Shown here in pieces: positions 1 through 8,814 of a stretch of 64,000 nucleotides of DNA. The notes under the pieces are model-generated. The model did no database searches and was not told the DNA's origin. It saw nothing but the letters and a program-made list of their open reading frames with translations. Both the position numbers and the translations under genes were made by a program. The stretch's first letter is position 1; every line of letters starts with the position of its first letter. Origin of the DNA: Streptomyces tirandamycinicus (GTDB lineage: Bacteria; Actinomycetota; Actinomycetes; Streptomycetales; Streptomycetaceae); assembly GCF_003097515.1 (NCBI RefSeq), contig NZ_CP029188.1:868001-932000 (forward strand), read 5' to 3'.

Positions 1-1
1 G

Positions 2-526
2 TCGGGGGCGGCGTCCGCCCTGGTGCACATGCTGGAGCGCGGCTTCTCGGTCCGGCTGCTGACGGACACGGGCACCTCGCTGCCCGGCGACGGCGGGGAC
101 GGTCCGGCCGGCTCGCCGCAGGAGTCCGCGGAGTCGGCCGGGCTGATGCTCGACGCGCTCGCGGTCGTGGACCACTCGGACGGCACGGGGCTGTCGGGTG
201 CCTGCGACGCGCTGCGCGGCGGCGGAGAGGGCCTGCTGGTCGCCTTCCTCGGCGACCTGGACGAGGAGCAGACGGCCGTGGCGGCCCGGATGCGGCGGCG
301 CAGCGCGAGCGCGGTCGCGTTCGTGCTGGACGGCGGCCTGTGGACGGCGGGCGGAGCGGTGGACGACGCCGCGCGGGAGCGGCTGCGCGGACTGCGCGAG
401 GCCGGGTGGACGGTGGTCCCCGCCGGACCGGGCGCGGCACTGCCCGGGCTGTGGCGGAAGGCGGCGCGCGAGCACGCGGACTTCGCCCCGGCCGGTACGA
501 CGGGTCTTTCCGGGGAGTGGTCATGA
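2..526 (+). CDS. DUF58 domain protein, C-terminal part (5' truncated by window)
   Basis: An open frame enters from the window edge and ends at a TGA overlapping the ATG of the next gene (ATGA). About 174 residues are visible. They resemble the C-terminal half of actinobacterial DUF58 proteins, with alternating hydrophobic strands and Gly/Ala-rich linkers. In many actinobacteria DUF58 proteins lie between a MoxR-type AAA ATPase and a TgpA-type transglutaminase, and the next gene here is of that type. The DUF58 core motif would be upstream and is not visible, so the family name rests mainly on context. Confidence 0.6.
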   Translation, partial: SGAASALVHMLERGFSVRLLTDTGTSLPGDGGDGPAGSPQESAESAGLMLDALAVVDHSDGTGLSGACDALRGGGEGLLVAFLGDLDEEQTAVAARMRRRSASAVAFVLDGGLWTAGGAVDDAARERLRGLREAGWTVVPAGPGAALPGLWRKAAREHADFAPAGTTGLSGEWS

Positions 527-2937
527 GCGGTCGAGGAAGGCTGGCCCTGTGCGCCTACGCCGCCACGCTGATGGCGGCGGCCGCGATGACGCCGCTGGTC
601 GATCCATGGACGTGGCTGCTGCAGGCGGCGTTCCTGTCGGCGGTGGTCAGCGGGGCCGGCGCCGCGGCACGGCGGGTGCCGCTGGCGCGGTCGCTGACCG
701 TGGCGGCCCAGGCCGTGCTGGCCGTGCTGATGCTGACCCTGGTCTTCGTGCGTGAGGACGCCGTGCTCGGTCTGATCCCCGGGCCGGACGCCGTCGCCAG
801 GTTCGGCGAGTTGCTGGCCGCGGGCGGCCAGGACGTCGGCCGGTACGCGATCCCGGCGCCGGCCACCGACGGGATCAAGCTGATGCTGGTCGGCGGAGTG
901 GTGCTGATCGGCCTGGCCGTGGACGCGCTGGCGGTGACCTACCGCAGCGCCGCGCCCGCGGGTCTGCCGCTGCTCGCGCTGTTCTCGGTGGCCGCCGGTC
1001 TGTCCGGGGGCGGGGCGGGCTGGTGGTGGTTCCTGCTGGCGGCCTCCGGCTATCTGGTGTTGCTGCTGGCGGAGAGCCGTGACCGGCTGTCCCAGTGGGG
1101 CCGGGTCTTCGGCGGCGCCCGGCCGCGCGGCGGGGCCGGGTTCGACCCCGAGGAGGGGACCACACACGCGCCGACCCGTACCGGCCGGCGGATCGGTGCG
1201 GCGGCGCTCGGCGTGGCGCTGGTCGTCCACTGGTCCCTCCCGGCCCTGGACGGCGGACTGATCGGCCAAGGCGGCGGCGCGGGTACGGGCCCGGGAGGCG
1301 GCACCATCAACGCCGTCAACCCCGTGGTGACGCTGCAGGACAGCCTGAACCAGCCCAAGAACCGCGAGTGGCTCAAGTACAAGACGAACGCGAAGGCCAC
1401 CGGTGACATGTATCTGCGGATCATGGCACTGGACCGGTTCGACGGCGGGGCCTGGAAGTTCTCGGTCCGCAAGATCACCGACATCCCGGACGAGCTCCCC
1501 CGCCCCGAGGGCCTCGGCAGTGCGGTCGCCACGACGGAGATCAGGACGAACATCTCCGCGGCGGGTGCCTACAAGCAGGGCTGGCTGCCCATGCCGTACC
1601 CGGCCTCCAAGGTGGCCGTGGACGGCCGCTGGCGCTTCGACCCGGCGCGGCGCACGATCGTCGGGGACCGCGGGCAGACGACCGGCGGTCTGCAGTACTC
1701 GGTCACCAGCCTGCAGGTGCGGCCCACCGCGCAGCAGCTCGCGGAGGCGCCGAAGGCCCCGGCCTCGCTGCTGGAGGAGTACACCAAGGTGCCGGGCACT
1801 CTCCCCGCCGATGTGCGGTCCACGGCGCTGCAGGTGACGCGGGGCGCCGCGAACGACTACGAGCGGGCGGTCGCGCTCCAGGAGTGGTTCGCCTCGGACG
1901 GCGGCTTCTCCTACGACACCCAGGTGGATTCGGGCGGCGGCGTCCAGGCGATCTCGCGCTTCCTGAAGAACAAGGAAGGGTTCTGCATCCACTTCTCCTT
2001 CTCCATGGCCGCGATGGCGCGGACGCTGGGGATACCGGCCCGCGTCGCGGTGGGCTTCACGCCCGGCTCGCCCGCCGCCGACGGCGCGATGTCGGTCGGC
2101 AACCAGGACGCCCACGCCTGGCCCGAGCTGTACTTCGAGGGCGTGGGGTGGACCCGGTTCGAACCCACCCCGACACGCGGCAACGCCCCCGACTACACCC
2201 GGGCGGCGACCCCGTCGGGCGGGCCGAGCAGCCCGGCGGAACCGGAGGCCGCCGCGTCGCAGGAGGTGCCCGTCGCCCCGTCCCGGTCGCCCGGCTGCTC
2301 CCCGCAGGAGCGCCGGCTCGGCGAGTGCGGTGCCACGCCGCCGCAGGACGTTTCGGCGGCCGGGGACGAGGGCCCGACGCTCGGTTCCGTCCTGATGTGG
2401 ACCGGGGGTATCGCCGCACTGGCGGTGGTACCGCTGCTGCCGATGCTGTGGCGGACGAGACTGCGCAGGACGCGGCTCGGTTCCGGCGGGCGCACGGCGG
2501 AGGATGCCGCCGCGCGGACGCTCCTGGTCTGGGAGGAGATCGCCGACACCGCGTGGGACCACGGCATCGAGCCGGACGAGTCCCTGTCGCCGAGGAAGGC
2601 GGCCGCGCGCATCGTACGGCTCGGCCGGCTGGAGGGCGCGCCCGCGGACTCGGTCCACCGGGTGGCCCGAGCGGTGGAGCAGGTGCTCTACGCGCCGAGG
2701 CCCGCCCCGGACACGGGGCTGGCCGAGGACGCCGGGCGGGTGCGTGCGGGCCTGGGAGAGCGGGCCGGACGCGTCGAGGGCCTGCGGGCGCTGCTGCTCC
2801 CGCGGTCTGCCGTGCGGGTCGTCTGGGCGTGCTCGGAGCGCTGGAGTACGGTCGCGGACCGCGTCACGGCCGCCTACCGCCGGCTTCTGGACCACGCGAC
2901 GGCACGGCTGCCCAGGCTTCTGCGGCACCGCGGCTGA
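523..2937 (+). CDS. TgpA-type transglutaminase-like membrane protein (DUF3488/DUF4129)
   Basis: This 804-residue protein starts at an ATG overlapping the upstream stop. Its N-terminus has several membrane segments (about residues 5-230). An extracytoplasmic transglutaminase-like domain follows, with Cys488 in EGFCIHFSF and His531 in DAHAWPELYF. The usual third-residue region reads FEPTP where FDPT is common. After a Pro/Ser-rich linker there is another membrane helix (about 625-645) and a cytoplasmic DUF4129-like tail. The family is Cys-His-Asp protease-like and membrane bound, and its substrate is generally unknown. Translational coupling to the DUF58 gene suggests a joint envelope role. Confidence 0.85.
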   Translation: MSGRGRLALCAYAATLMAAAAMTPLVDPWTWLLQAAFLSAVVSGAGAAARRVPLARSLTVAAQAVLAVLMLTLVFVREDAVLGLIPGPDAVARFGELLAAGGQDVGRYAIPAPATDGIKLMLVGGVVLIGLAVDALAVTYRSAAPAGLPLLALFSVAAGLSGGGAGWWWFLLAASGYLVLLLAESRDRLSQWGRVFGGARPRGGAGFDPEEGTTHAPTRTGRRIGAAALGVALVVHWSLPALDGGLIGQGGGAGTGPGGGTINAVNPVVTLQDSLNQPKNREWLKYKTNAKATGDMYLRIMALDRFDGGAWKFSVRKITDIPDELPRPEGLGSAVATTEIRTNISAAGAYKQGWLPMPYPASKVAVDGRWRFDPARRTIVGDRGQTTGGLQYSVTSLQVRPTAQQLAEAPKAPASLLEEYTKVPGTLPADVRSTALQVTRGAANDYERAVALQEWFASDGGFSYDTQVDSGGGVQAISRFLKNKEGFCIHFSFSMAAMARTLGIPARVAVGFTPGSPAADGAMSVGNQDAHAWPELYFEGVGWTRFEPTPTRGNAPDYTRAATPSGGPSSPAEPEAAASQEVPVAPSRSPGCSPQERRLGECGATPPQDVSAAGDEGPTLGSVLMWTGGIAALAVVPLLPMLWRTRLRRTRLGSGGRTAEDAAARTLLVWEEIADTAWDHGIEPDESLSPRKAAARIVRLGRLEGAPADSVHRVARAVEQVLYAPRPAPDTGLAEDAGRVRAGLGERAGRVEGLRALLLPRSAVRVVWACSERWSTVADRVTAAYRRLLDHATARLPRLLRHRG

Positions 2938-3138
2938 CGGAGGTACGCCGGGGCCGGGCCTCCGGCGGGGCCGGCGGGGCCTTGGGCGTCACGGCCGTCT
3001 CCGCGCCGGCCGGGCCCGGCCCGCGGGGACTGGCGGGGCTGGTGCGGAGGGACCGGCCGGCCCGGACGCGTACGGGCCGCGCCGGCCCCGGTGCGCCGGG
3101 GGCTGGAGGGTGCCCGCGCCCGGACCGGACACGGACCG

Positions 3139-3185
3139 GACACGGCTGAGGGGTGACCGCGATGCGGTCACCCCTCAGCCGTGTC
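3139..3185. terminator. Bidirectional hairpin between convergent genes
   Basis: A perfect 22-bp inverted repeat with a 3-nt GAT loop lies between the transglutaminase gene (+) and the DUF3040 gene (-). It has no T-tract on either side, which is normal for Streptomyces terminators. Its position and symmetry suit termination from both directions. Confidence 0.75.
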
Positions 3186-3215
3186 GGAGTACGTGGACGT
3201 GCACGTCACATGGGC

Positions 3216-3608
3216 TCAGTGGCCCTGCTCGTCGCGGCGGCGCTGCCACCGCTGCTCGATCCGGTCCATCAGCGACCGGCGCTGCCTGGGCTGGCGGCGG
3301 GTGGCCTCAGCCCCGGGGCCGCTCTGCTCACCCGGCTTCGGCGCCTTGCGCCAGCCGGTGACCGCCAGGACCGCACAGCCGAGCATGACGAGGAATCCCA
3401 CCACGCTGATCCAGATCTGCTGGGCGACCATTCCGGCCATGAGGAGCGCGATACCCACCAGGAAGCCGGCGACCGCTTGGTAGACCCGTCGTCGGGTGTA
3501 CGTACGCAGCCCGCTTCCCTCAAGCGCTGTCGCGAACTTGGGATCTTCGGCGTACAGCGCTCGCTCCATCTGCTCGAGCATTCGCTGCTCGTGCTCCGAG
3601 AGCGGCAC
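3216..3608 (-). CDS. DUF3040 small membrane protein
   Basis: This 130-residue protein begins MPLSEHEQRMLEQMERALY, the hallmark N-terminus of actinobacterial DUF3040 proteins. Two hydrophobic helices at about residues 41-86 are followed by a basic, Arg-rich tail. The family is found in actinobacteria near division and cell-wall genes, and its function is unknown. It faces the transglutaminase gene, with a strong hairpin between the two stops. The start is the ATG at 3608. Confidence 0.85.
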   Translation of the reverse strand: MPLSEHEQRMLEQMERALYAEDPKFATALEGSGLRTYTRRRVYQAVAGFLVGIALLMAGMVAQQIWISVVGFLVMLGCAVLAVTGWRKAPKPGEQSGPGAEATRRQPRQRRSLMDRIEQRWQRRRDEQGH

Positions 3609-3888
3609 GGAGTCCTCCTAGTCGTCGGTCGCGGGGGGCGACCGGTATGCGGCCCTTTCAGGATAGGCAGGGAATCGCCCCCGTGAAACCCGCCGAGTGC
3701 CCGATTGCCCTTCGGGGCCTGCCATGCCGGATCGACTGCTGAGGCGTTGATTCCCCAACCGCCCTCCCGTCATGCCGGATCGCGTCCCCCGATCATACGG
3801 GGCGATCGCCTCGATCGGGGGGCCTGTGGCGTACTCCATCTGCAGCTGCGTGGCTGATCAGCGGCGGACACCGGGCCCCGGCCCGTGA

Positions 3889-4677
3889 TCAGCCGCGCTT
3901 CTCGCCCAGGACGTGGAGCTGCGTGGCGACCGCGTGGAACGCCTGGGACTCGGCGGCGGCCTCCTCCAGCTTCAGCAGGGCCTCCAGCGCCCCGGGCTCG
4001 GTGTCCACGAGAACCCCGGGGACCAGGTCCGCGAAGACCCGGACACCGTGCACGGAGGCGATCTCCAGCCCCGAGTCGCCGACGAGCCGGGTGAGCTGCT
4101 CGGCCGTGAACCGGCGCGGCGTCGGGTCGCCCTCGCCCCAGCGCCCCGCCGGGTCGCCGAGCGCCCGCCGGGCCTCGGTGAAGTGACCGGCCAGCGCCCT
4201 GGCGAGAACGGCGCCGCCGAGCCCGGCGGCGAGCAGGCTGAGGGCGCCTCCGGGGCGCAGCGCCTCCACCGCGTTCCGCACACCTTCGGCCGGGTCCTCG
4301 ACGTACTCGAGCACGCCGTGGAACAGCACGGCGTCGAAACCGCCCCGCTCCACCACGTCGAACAGCCCGTGGACATCGCCCTGGACCCCGCGCACCCGGT
4401 CGGCGACACCGGCCTCGGCGGCCCGCCGCTCCAGCGCGAACAGCGCGTTGGGACTGGGGTCGACCACGGTGACGCGGTGGCCGAGGCGAGCCGCGGGCAC
4501 GGCGAAGTTGCCGGAGCCGCCGCCGGTGTCGAGGACGTCCAGGGCATCCCGTCCGGTCGCCTTGACCCGGCGGTCCAGGGCGTCCCTGAGCACCTCCCAG
4601 ACCACGGCCGTGCGAAGGGAGGCGCGGGACGGGGTCTCCCCGCGGCGAGGCCGAACGGGGGGCATCTGGTCCGACAC
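3889..4677 (-). CDS. Class I SAM-dependent methyltransferase
   Basis: The preferred start is the GTG at 4677, nine bases after GAGGAG, giving 262 residues. The frame stays open upstream but that part is not protein-like. Motif I reads VLDTGGGSGNFAVP (about residue 48 onward) and is followed by an acidic strand end (VTVVDPS), typical of the Rossmann SAM-binding fold. The substrate cannot be read from the sequence. The gene lies about 190 bp downstream of the HEPN gene on the same strand. A tRNA or small-molecule methylase is equally possible. Confidence 0.8.
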   Translation of the reverse strand: MSDQMPPVRPRRGETPSRASLRTAVVWEVLRDALDRRVKATGRDALDVLDTGGGSGNFAVPAARLGHRVTVVDPSPNALFALERRAAEAGVADRVRGVQGDVHGLFDVVERGGFDAVLFHGVLEYVEDPAEGVRNAVEALRPGGALSLLAAGLGGAVLARALAGHFTEARRALGDPAGRWGEGDPTPRRFTAEQLTRLVGDSGLEIASVHGVRVFADLVPGVLVDTEPGALEALLKLEEAAAESQAFHAVATQLHVLGEKRG

Positions 4678-4869
4678 TGCTGGTGACTCCTCGGCGCGGG
4701 TGCCGCCCCTGCTGAGGGGCGTGGACGGTGCAGGCTGGCTCCACCCTATTGCCTCGGCCGGGCCCGCCGGGCATCCCAGGGCGCCCTCGGACCGTCCCCG
4801 ATTCCGCTCCGCCCCGCCGTCCGCGCCCGGCCCGCGGTCATCCCGCGGACCGGGCGCCCCCGGTACCAC

Positions 4870-5436
4870 TCAGCCCGTGGCGCCCTCCGGCCGTCCGCCC
4901 GCGGCTCCCGGCCCCGGGCGCTCCGCCGCGGGCTGCGGCAGCACCGGCTGGAGCACCAGCATCCGCTCCACCAGCCTCAGGAACAGGGCAACGTCGCGGA
5001 TCAGGTCGTCCGCGTCGCGGCTGCCGGCGGCACCCCGGATGCCCGCCTCGGCACGGGCCCGGCGCTCGGCACCGGAGGCGAAGAGCGCACTCCACTCGGT
5101 GAGCTCGGGGGCGATCTCCGGGAGGACCTCCCAGGCGGAGCGTATGCGCGTCCGGCGGCGCGGGCCGGTCTCGGGCCGCCCGCGGGCGGCGAGTACGGCC
5201 GCCGCGGTGCGGAGCGCGGCGAGGTGGGCGATGGCGTACCGCTCGTTGGGGGTCTCCAGGTCCGCGGCCTCTTCCAGGCCCGCCCGCGCCTGGGCGAGCA
5301 GGTCGAGTGCGGCGGGGGGCGCGGACGAGCGCCGCGGCACGGGGTGGACGTCGCTCGCGGAACCGGTCGGTGAGGGGGCAGGGCGAGGGCCGCCTGCGCG
5401 GAGCCGGCGTGCGGCAGCGGCGTACGAGCTGGCCAT
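4870..5436 (-). CDS. SAV_6107-family HEPN-domain protein
   Basis: This 188-residue protein starts at the ATG at 5436, six bases after a near-perfect AGGAGG. It is largely helical and contains the conserved segment LLAQARAGLEEAADLETPNE and a later LIRDVALFLRLVERML helix. These match the actinobacterial SAV_6107 family, which is classed with HEPN domains. No obvious catalytic RxxxxH motif is visible, so nuclease activity should not be assumed. It lies next to the methyltransferase on the same strand and the two may be cotranscribed. Confidence 0.7.
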   Translation of the reverse strand: MASSYAAAARRLRAGGPRPAPSPTGSASDVHPVPRRSSAPPAALDLLAQARAGLEEAADLETPNERYAIAHLAALRTAAAVLAARGRPETGPRRRTRIRSAWEVLPEIAPELTEWSALFASGAERRARAEAGIRGAAGSRDADDLIRDVALFLRLVERMLVLQPVLPQPAAERPGPGAAGGRPEGATG

Positions 5437-5678
5437 GACGAGCCTCCTGTCGTCGGGTGACGGCACTCCGGCCGTCCGTGAACCATGGTGGAGGCCGCCA
5501 CTGACAATTCGCCCCGACCTGGGGTTGTCCGGGGCGAAGGGGGTGCGCGGCCCTATGCGTCGCCCTCGGCGCGGACGGGGCACCGCGGAGGGCCGCGCAC
5601 CCGCGTCGCCCGGCCGCCCCGCCGGGCTAAGGTGATTCGAGAAGCACGGCGGAGCGTGTGGGGCACCCCGGAGCGGTC

Positions 5679-6518
5679 ATGCGGGAACGACGCGGTGACC
5701 CGCCCGACGATGCGCAGGACCTCCTCGTCACCCTCGGGCGTCTCGTGGACCAGGCCCTGGAGCGGATCAGGCTCCAGCAGGCCCGTGTCGAGCTCGCCAT
5801 GGCCATGCAGCGGCACATGCTCCCGCCGGACCTCCCGCGGCTTCCGGGACTGCGCGTCGCCGCCCGCTACACGCCCGCCAGGGACGGGCTGGACGTGGGC
5901 GGCGACTGGTACGACGCCTTCGTGATGCCGGACGGGTCGCTGGGTCTGGCGATCGGCGACGTGCAGGGCCACGACATGGAGGCGGTCGCGTTCATGGGGC
6001 AGGTCCGCACCAGTCTCCGGGCGCTCGCCGGGGCCACGAGCGACCCCCGGGAGGTGCTGGGCCGGGCCAACGACCTGCTCATCTCCATGGGCTGCGGCCT
6101 GTTCGCCACCTGCTGCTTCCTCCGGTTCGACCCGGTCACCCGCGATCTCCACGTGTCCAGGGCGGGCCATGTGCCGATGGTCTGGGCCACCGCCGGCGGC
6201 TACGGCGTCACGCTGGACCGCGGCGGCCCGCCCCTCGGGATCCTCGCCGGCGAGCGGTACCCGGTGACGCACCGGAGACTGGCGGAGGCCGGCGTGCTCG
6301 TCCTGCTCACCGACGGGGTGGTGGAGGGGCCCTCGTACCCGATGGAGGCCGGTCTGGCCGAAGTGGCCGAGCTGGTGCGGACCGGCTTCGACGCCGACCC
6401 CGACGCGCTCGCCTCCGCGGTGATCGAAGTGGCCGACCGGACCGGTCACCGGGACGACGCCGCAGTGCTCGTCGCCCGCTACGACGGGCCGGCGGGCCCC
6501 TCCGGCGACCGGATCTGA
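5679..6518 (+). CDS. SpoIIE/PP2C-type serine phosphatase
   Basis: This protein of about 279 residues is a PPM phosphatase of the SpoIIE/RsbU type. Visible motifs are an N-terminal coiled region ending QRHMLPPDLP, the metal-binding VGGDWYDAF, IGDVQGHDMEA, LLTDGVVEG and the final RDDAAVLV. Such enzymes dephosphorylate anti-anti-sigma factors. It has no sensor domain of its own. The ATG at 5679 follows CGGAG by five bases; a GTG at 5658 is an alternative. The next gene, 45 bp downstream, encodes a MASE1 membrane sensor that may supply the missing input. Confidence 0.85.
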   Translation: MRERRGDPPDDAQDLLVTLGRLVDQALERIRLQQARVELAMAMQRHMLPPDLPRLPGLRVAARYTPARDGLDVGGDWYDAFVMPDGSLGLAIGDVQGHDMEAVAFMGQVRTSLRALAGATSDPREVLGRANDLLISMGCGLFATCCFLRFDPVTRDLHVSRAGHVPMVWATAGGYGVTLDRGGPPLGILAGERYPVTHRRLAEAGVLVLLTDGVVEGPSYPMEAGLAEVAELVRTGFDADPDALASAVIEVADRTGHRDDAAVLVARYDGPAGPSGDRI

Positions 6519-6563
6519 GGCGGCCGAGTCGCCGCGCCCCCACCGGCGAAGGAGACTGCTGTC

Positions 6564-7508
6564 GTGCGCGATGAGGAGATCCGGCGCTACGGCTCGTTGG
6601 CGTTGCGGATCCTCGCGGTGGCCGCGGTCTACTACGGCTCCGCCAGGCTCGGGCTGCTCCAGCATCTGGTGCGCGGCCAGATCACCCCGCTGTGGCCGCC
6701 GACGGGCCTGGCACTGGCCGCCCTGCTGTTCTTCGGGCTGCGGATCTGGCCCGGCATCGCGCTCGGCGCGTTCCTGGTCAACCTCTCCATCGGCCCGACC
6801 GCCACCGCGGTGCTCGCGATCGCCGCGGGCAACACCGCCGCCCCGGTCTGCGCGTACCTGATGCTGCGCCGGGTGGGGTTCCGGCAGGAACTGGACCGGC
6901 TCCGCGACGGACTGGCGCTCGTCTTCCTCGGGGCGCTCGGCGGCATGCTCGTCAGCTCCACCGTCGGGACCACGACCCTGGTCCTGTCCGGGGCGCTGGA
7001 GCGCGGTTTCTGGCCCGCGTGGTCGGTCTGGTGGACGGGCGACGCGATGGGCGTGCTGGTGGTCACGCCGTTCCTGCTCGTGCTGCGCCGTGCCCGGTGG
7101 CCCGTCCCGGCCGATCCGGCCCGCTGGGCGGAGGCGGCGGCGCTGGGGGTCTGCACGCTCGGCGTGACGCTGCTCGCGGTCTCGGTGCGCAACTCGCCGC
7201 TGCTGTTCCTGGTCTTCCCGTGCCTGATCTGGGCCGCCTTCCGGTTCCAGCTGGCGGGGGCCGCGCCGTGCGCGCTCGCGGTGTCGACACTCGCGGTGAC
7301 GGCCGCGGCCGAGGAGCTCGGGCCGTTCTCCGGGCGCGACCTGTTCGCGAACATGGTCACCCTGCAGGCCTTCAACGGCGCCACGGCTCTGACGGCACTG
7401 CTGATGGCGGCCATGATCGCCGAGCGGAACCGGACCTACGAGGAGATCAGGCGCGTCTGCGCCCGGCTCGCGGAGATCGTCTCGGGAATCGAACCGCGGG
7501 ACCGCTGA
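6564..7508 (+). CDS. MASE1-domain integral membrane protein without output domain
   Basis: This 314-residue protein consists almost entirely of membrane helices and has the MASE1 signatures ITPLWPPTGLALA near the N-terminus and WWTGDAMGVLVVTPFLL in the middle. MASE1 is a sensory membrane domain usually fused to GGDEF, kinase or phosphatase outputs. Here the protein ends about 30 residues after the last helix, with no effector. The GTG start at 6564 has GGAG ten bases upstream. Together with the preceding sensorless phosphatase it looks like a split sensor-effector pair (inference). Confidence 0.8.
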   Translation: MRDEEIRRYGSLALRILAVAAVYYGSARLGLLQHLVRGQITPLWPPTGLALAALLFFGLRIWPGIALGAFLVNLSIGPTATAVLAIAAGNTAAPVCAYLMLRRVGFRQELDRLRDGLALVFLGALGGMLVSSTVGTTTLVLSGALERGFWPAWSVWWTGDAMGVLVVTPFLLVLRRARWPVPADPARWAEAAALGVCTLGVTLLAVSVRNSPLLFLVFPCLIWAAFRFQLAGAAPCALAVSTLAVTAAAEELGPFSGRDLFANMVTLQAFNGATALTALLMAAMIAERNRTYEEIRRVCARLAEIVSGIEPRDR

Positions 7509-7552
7509 CCTTCCCGTTTTGCCTCCCTCCCCGGTCTCGGAGTAGCTTTTGC

Positions 7553-7566
7553 ACTGACCAGTCAGT
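7553..7566. promoter_or_regulatory. Putative TetR operator (ACTGAC-CA-GTCAGT)
   Basis: A perfect 6+6 bp inverted repeat with a 2-bp spacer starts 32 bp upstream of the GTG of the ABC-like gene. TGAC-N2-GTCA palindromes of this type are common operators of TetR-family repressors. The third gene of the same operon encodes a TetR regulator, so autoregulation is the simplest reading. Confidence 0.6.
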
Positions 7567-7584
7567 TCAATTGGGGGAGGCCGC

Positions 7585-8814
7585 GTGGACAGTCCGCACG
7601 GGGCAGCCGTACGAGCCCGGGGCTTCGGCCTCAGAGGGCCGCGCGGCTGGGCGTTCCGGAAGGTGGACGTCGAGGCCGGCCCGGGCTCGCTCATCGCGAT
7701 CGAGGGCCCGTCCGGCTCGGGACGCACCTGTCTGCTGCTCGCGCTCAGCGGGCGGATGAAGCCGGCGGAGGGGCACGCGGAGGTGGGCGGGCTGCGGCTG
7801 CCGCGCAGGATGGCGGCGGTCCGCCGGATCAGCGCGCTGGGGCCGGTTCCCGGGGTGAGCGACCTCGACCCGGCGCTGACCGTCGCCGAGCATCTGCGGG
7901 AGCGGGTCCTGCTGCAGCGGCGGTTCGACGGCTCGCTCCGGGCCCTGCTGCGGCCGCCGGGGGAACGGGCCGCGGCGGACCGGACGCGGCTGGCCGAGGC
8001 GCTGAGCGTCGCGGGGCTCGACGTGGACGCCCTGCCGAAGGCGGGGCGCACGGCCGTGCGGGATCTCGGACGGCTGGAGGTGCTCCGGCTCTCCGTGGCC
8101 CTCGCCCTGATCGGCCGTCCGCGGCTGCTGGCGGTCGACGACGCCGACCTCAAGCTCTCCGGGACCGACCGGGCGGAGGCATGGCGGCTCCTGCGTGATG
8201 TCGCGGCCGGGGGTACGACCGTGCTCACCGTCTGCAGTGAGGCGCCCGAGGGCGCGGTGGTGGTCCGCACGGGCGCCGAGGCGTCCCACCCGGCCGTGTC
8301 CGGGGCCGCGGAGGGGACGGCCCCCGGCACCGAGGGTCCCGATAGCGCCGAGGTCCCCGAGAGCCCTGAGGCCGCCGGAGCCCCTGACGACGCCGTGGCC
8401 GCCGGAGCCCACGGGTCGGAGGCACGGACCGCGGCCTTCGCGACGGAACCCGCAGCGGCCGGGGCCGCGACGGAACCCGCAGCGGCCGGGGCCGCGGCGG
8501 CACCCGCGGCAGCCGGGGAGGCGGCGGCACCCGCGGCAGCCGGGGAGGCGGCGGTGACCGGCGCCGCAGACACCGCAGACGCCGGGGACGCCGGGGACGC
8601 CGCACGCGGCGCCGACGAGGCGGGGCCGACCGCGTCCGGCGACGGCGCGAGCGGCGCCGGCACCGGCACCCGCACGCACCGCAGCACCGGCACCACCCCG
8701 GACACGGGCATCGGCAGCGGCAGCGGCACCCGTGCCCGCGAGGACCGGACCGGGACCACGAACGAGAACGAGGAGGGGGCGGCCGATGCGCTCGCCGAAA
8801 CTGGCCGCGCTTGA
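7585..8814 (+). CDS. Degenerate ABC-type ATPase with low-complexity Ala/Pro tail
   Basis: This 409-residue protein has an ABC-like domain in residues 1-225, but each catalytic motif is altered. Walker A reads GPSGSGRT (41-48, Arg for Lys). The signature region reads LGRLEVLRLS instead of LSGGQ. Walker B ends LLAVDDAD instead of DEP. The switch histidine is absent (VLTVCSE). The rest of the protein is an Ala/Pro/Thr/Gly-rich, probably disordered tail containing four 9-residue repeats. The GTG start follows GGAGG. The 3' end overlaps the YhgE-like gene by 29 bp. It is likely a nucleotide-binding or structural subunit rather than an active pump ATPase. Confidence 0.75.
   Translation: MDSPHGAAVRARGFGLRGPRGWAFRKVDVEAGPGSLIAIEGPSGSGRTCLLLALSGRMKPAEGHAEVGGLRLPRRMAAVRRISALGPVPGVSDLDPALTVAEHLRERVLLQRRFDGSLRALLRPPGERAAADRTRLAEALSVAGLDVDALPKAGRTAVRDLGRLEVLRLSVALALIGRPRLLAVDDADLKLSGTDRAEAWRLLRDVAAGGTTVLTVCSEAPEGAVVVRTGAEASHPAVSGAAEGTAPGTEGPDSAEVPESPEAAGAPDDAVAAGAHGSEARTAAFATEPAAAGAATEPAAAGAAAAPAAAGEAAAPAAAGEAAVTGAADTADAGDAGDAARGADEAGPTASGDGASGAGTGTRTHRSTGTTPDTGIGSGSGTRAREDRTGTTNENEEGAADALAETGRA
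8440..8547 (+). repeat. Four 27-bp in-frame tandem repeats in the ABC-like gene
   Basis: Four consecutive 27-bp units encode variants of ATEPAAAGA / AAAPAAAGE. Units 1 and 2 are identical, and so are units 3 and 4, indicating two recent duplication events within the disordered tail. Confidence 0.9.

Noticed and set aside
5553..8759. Very long open frames antisense to real genes (for example opposite the phosphatase, MASE1 and ABC-like genes)
   Set aside because: High GC removes stops in the mirror frames. The translations are Arg/Pro/Ala-rich without domains, and the opposite strand has clear families.
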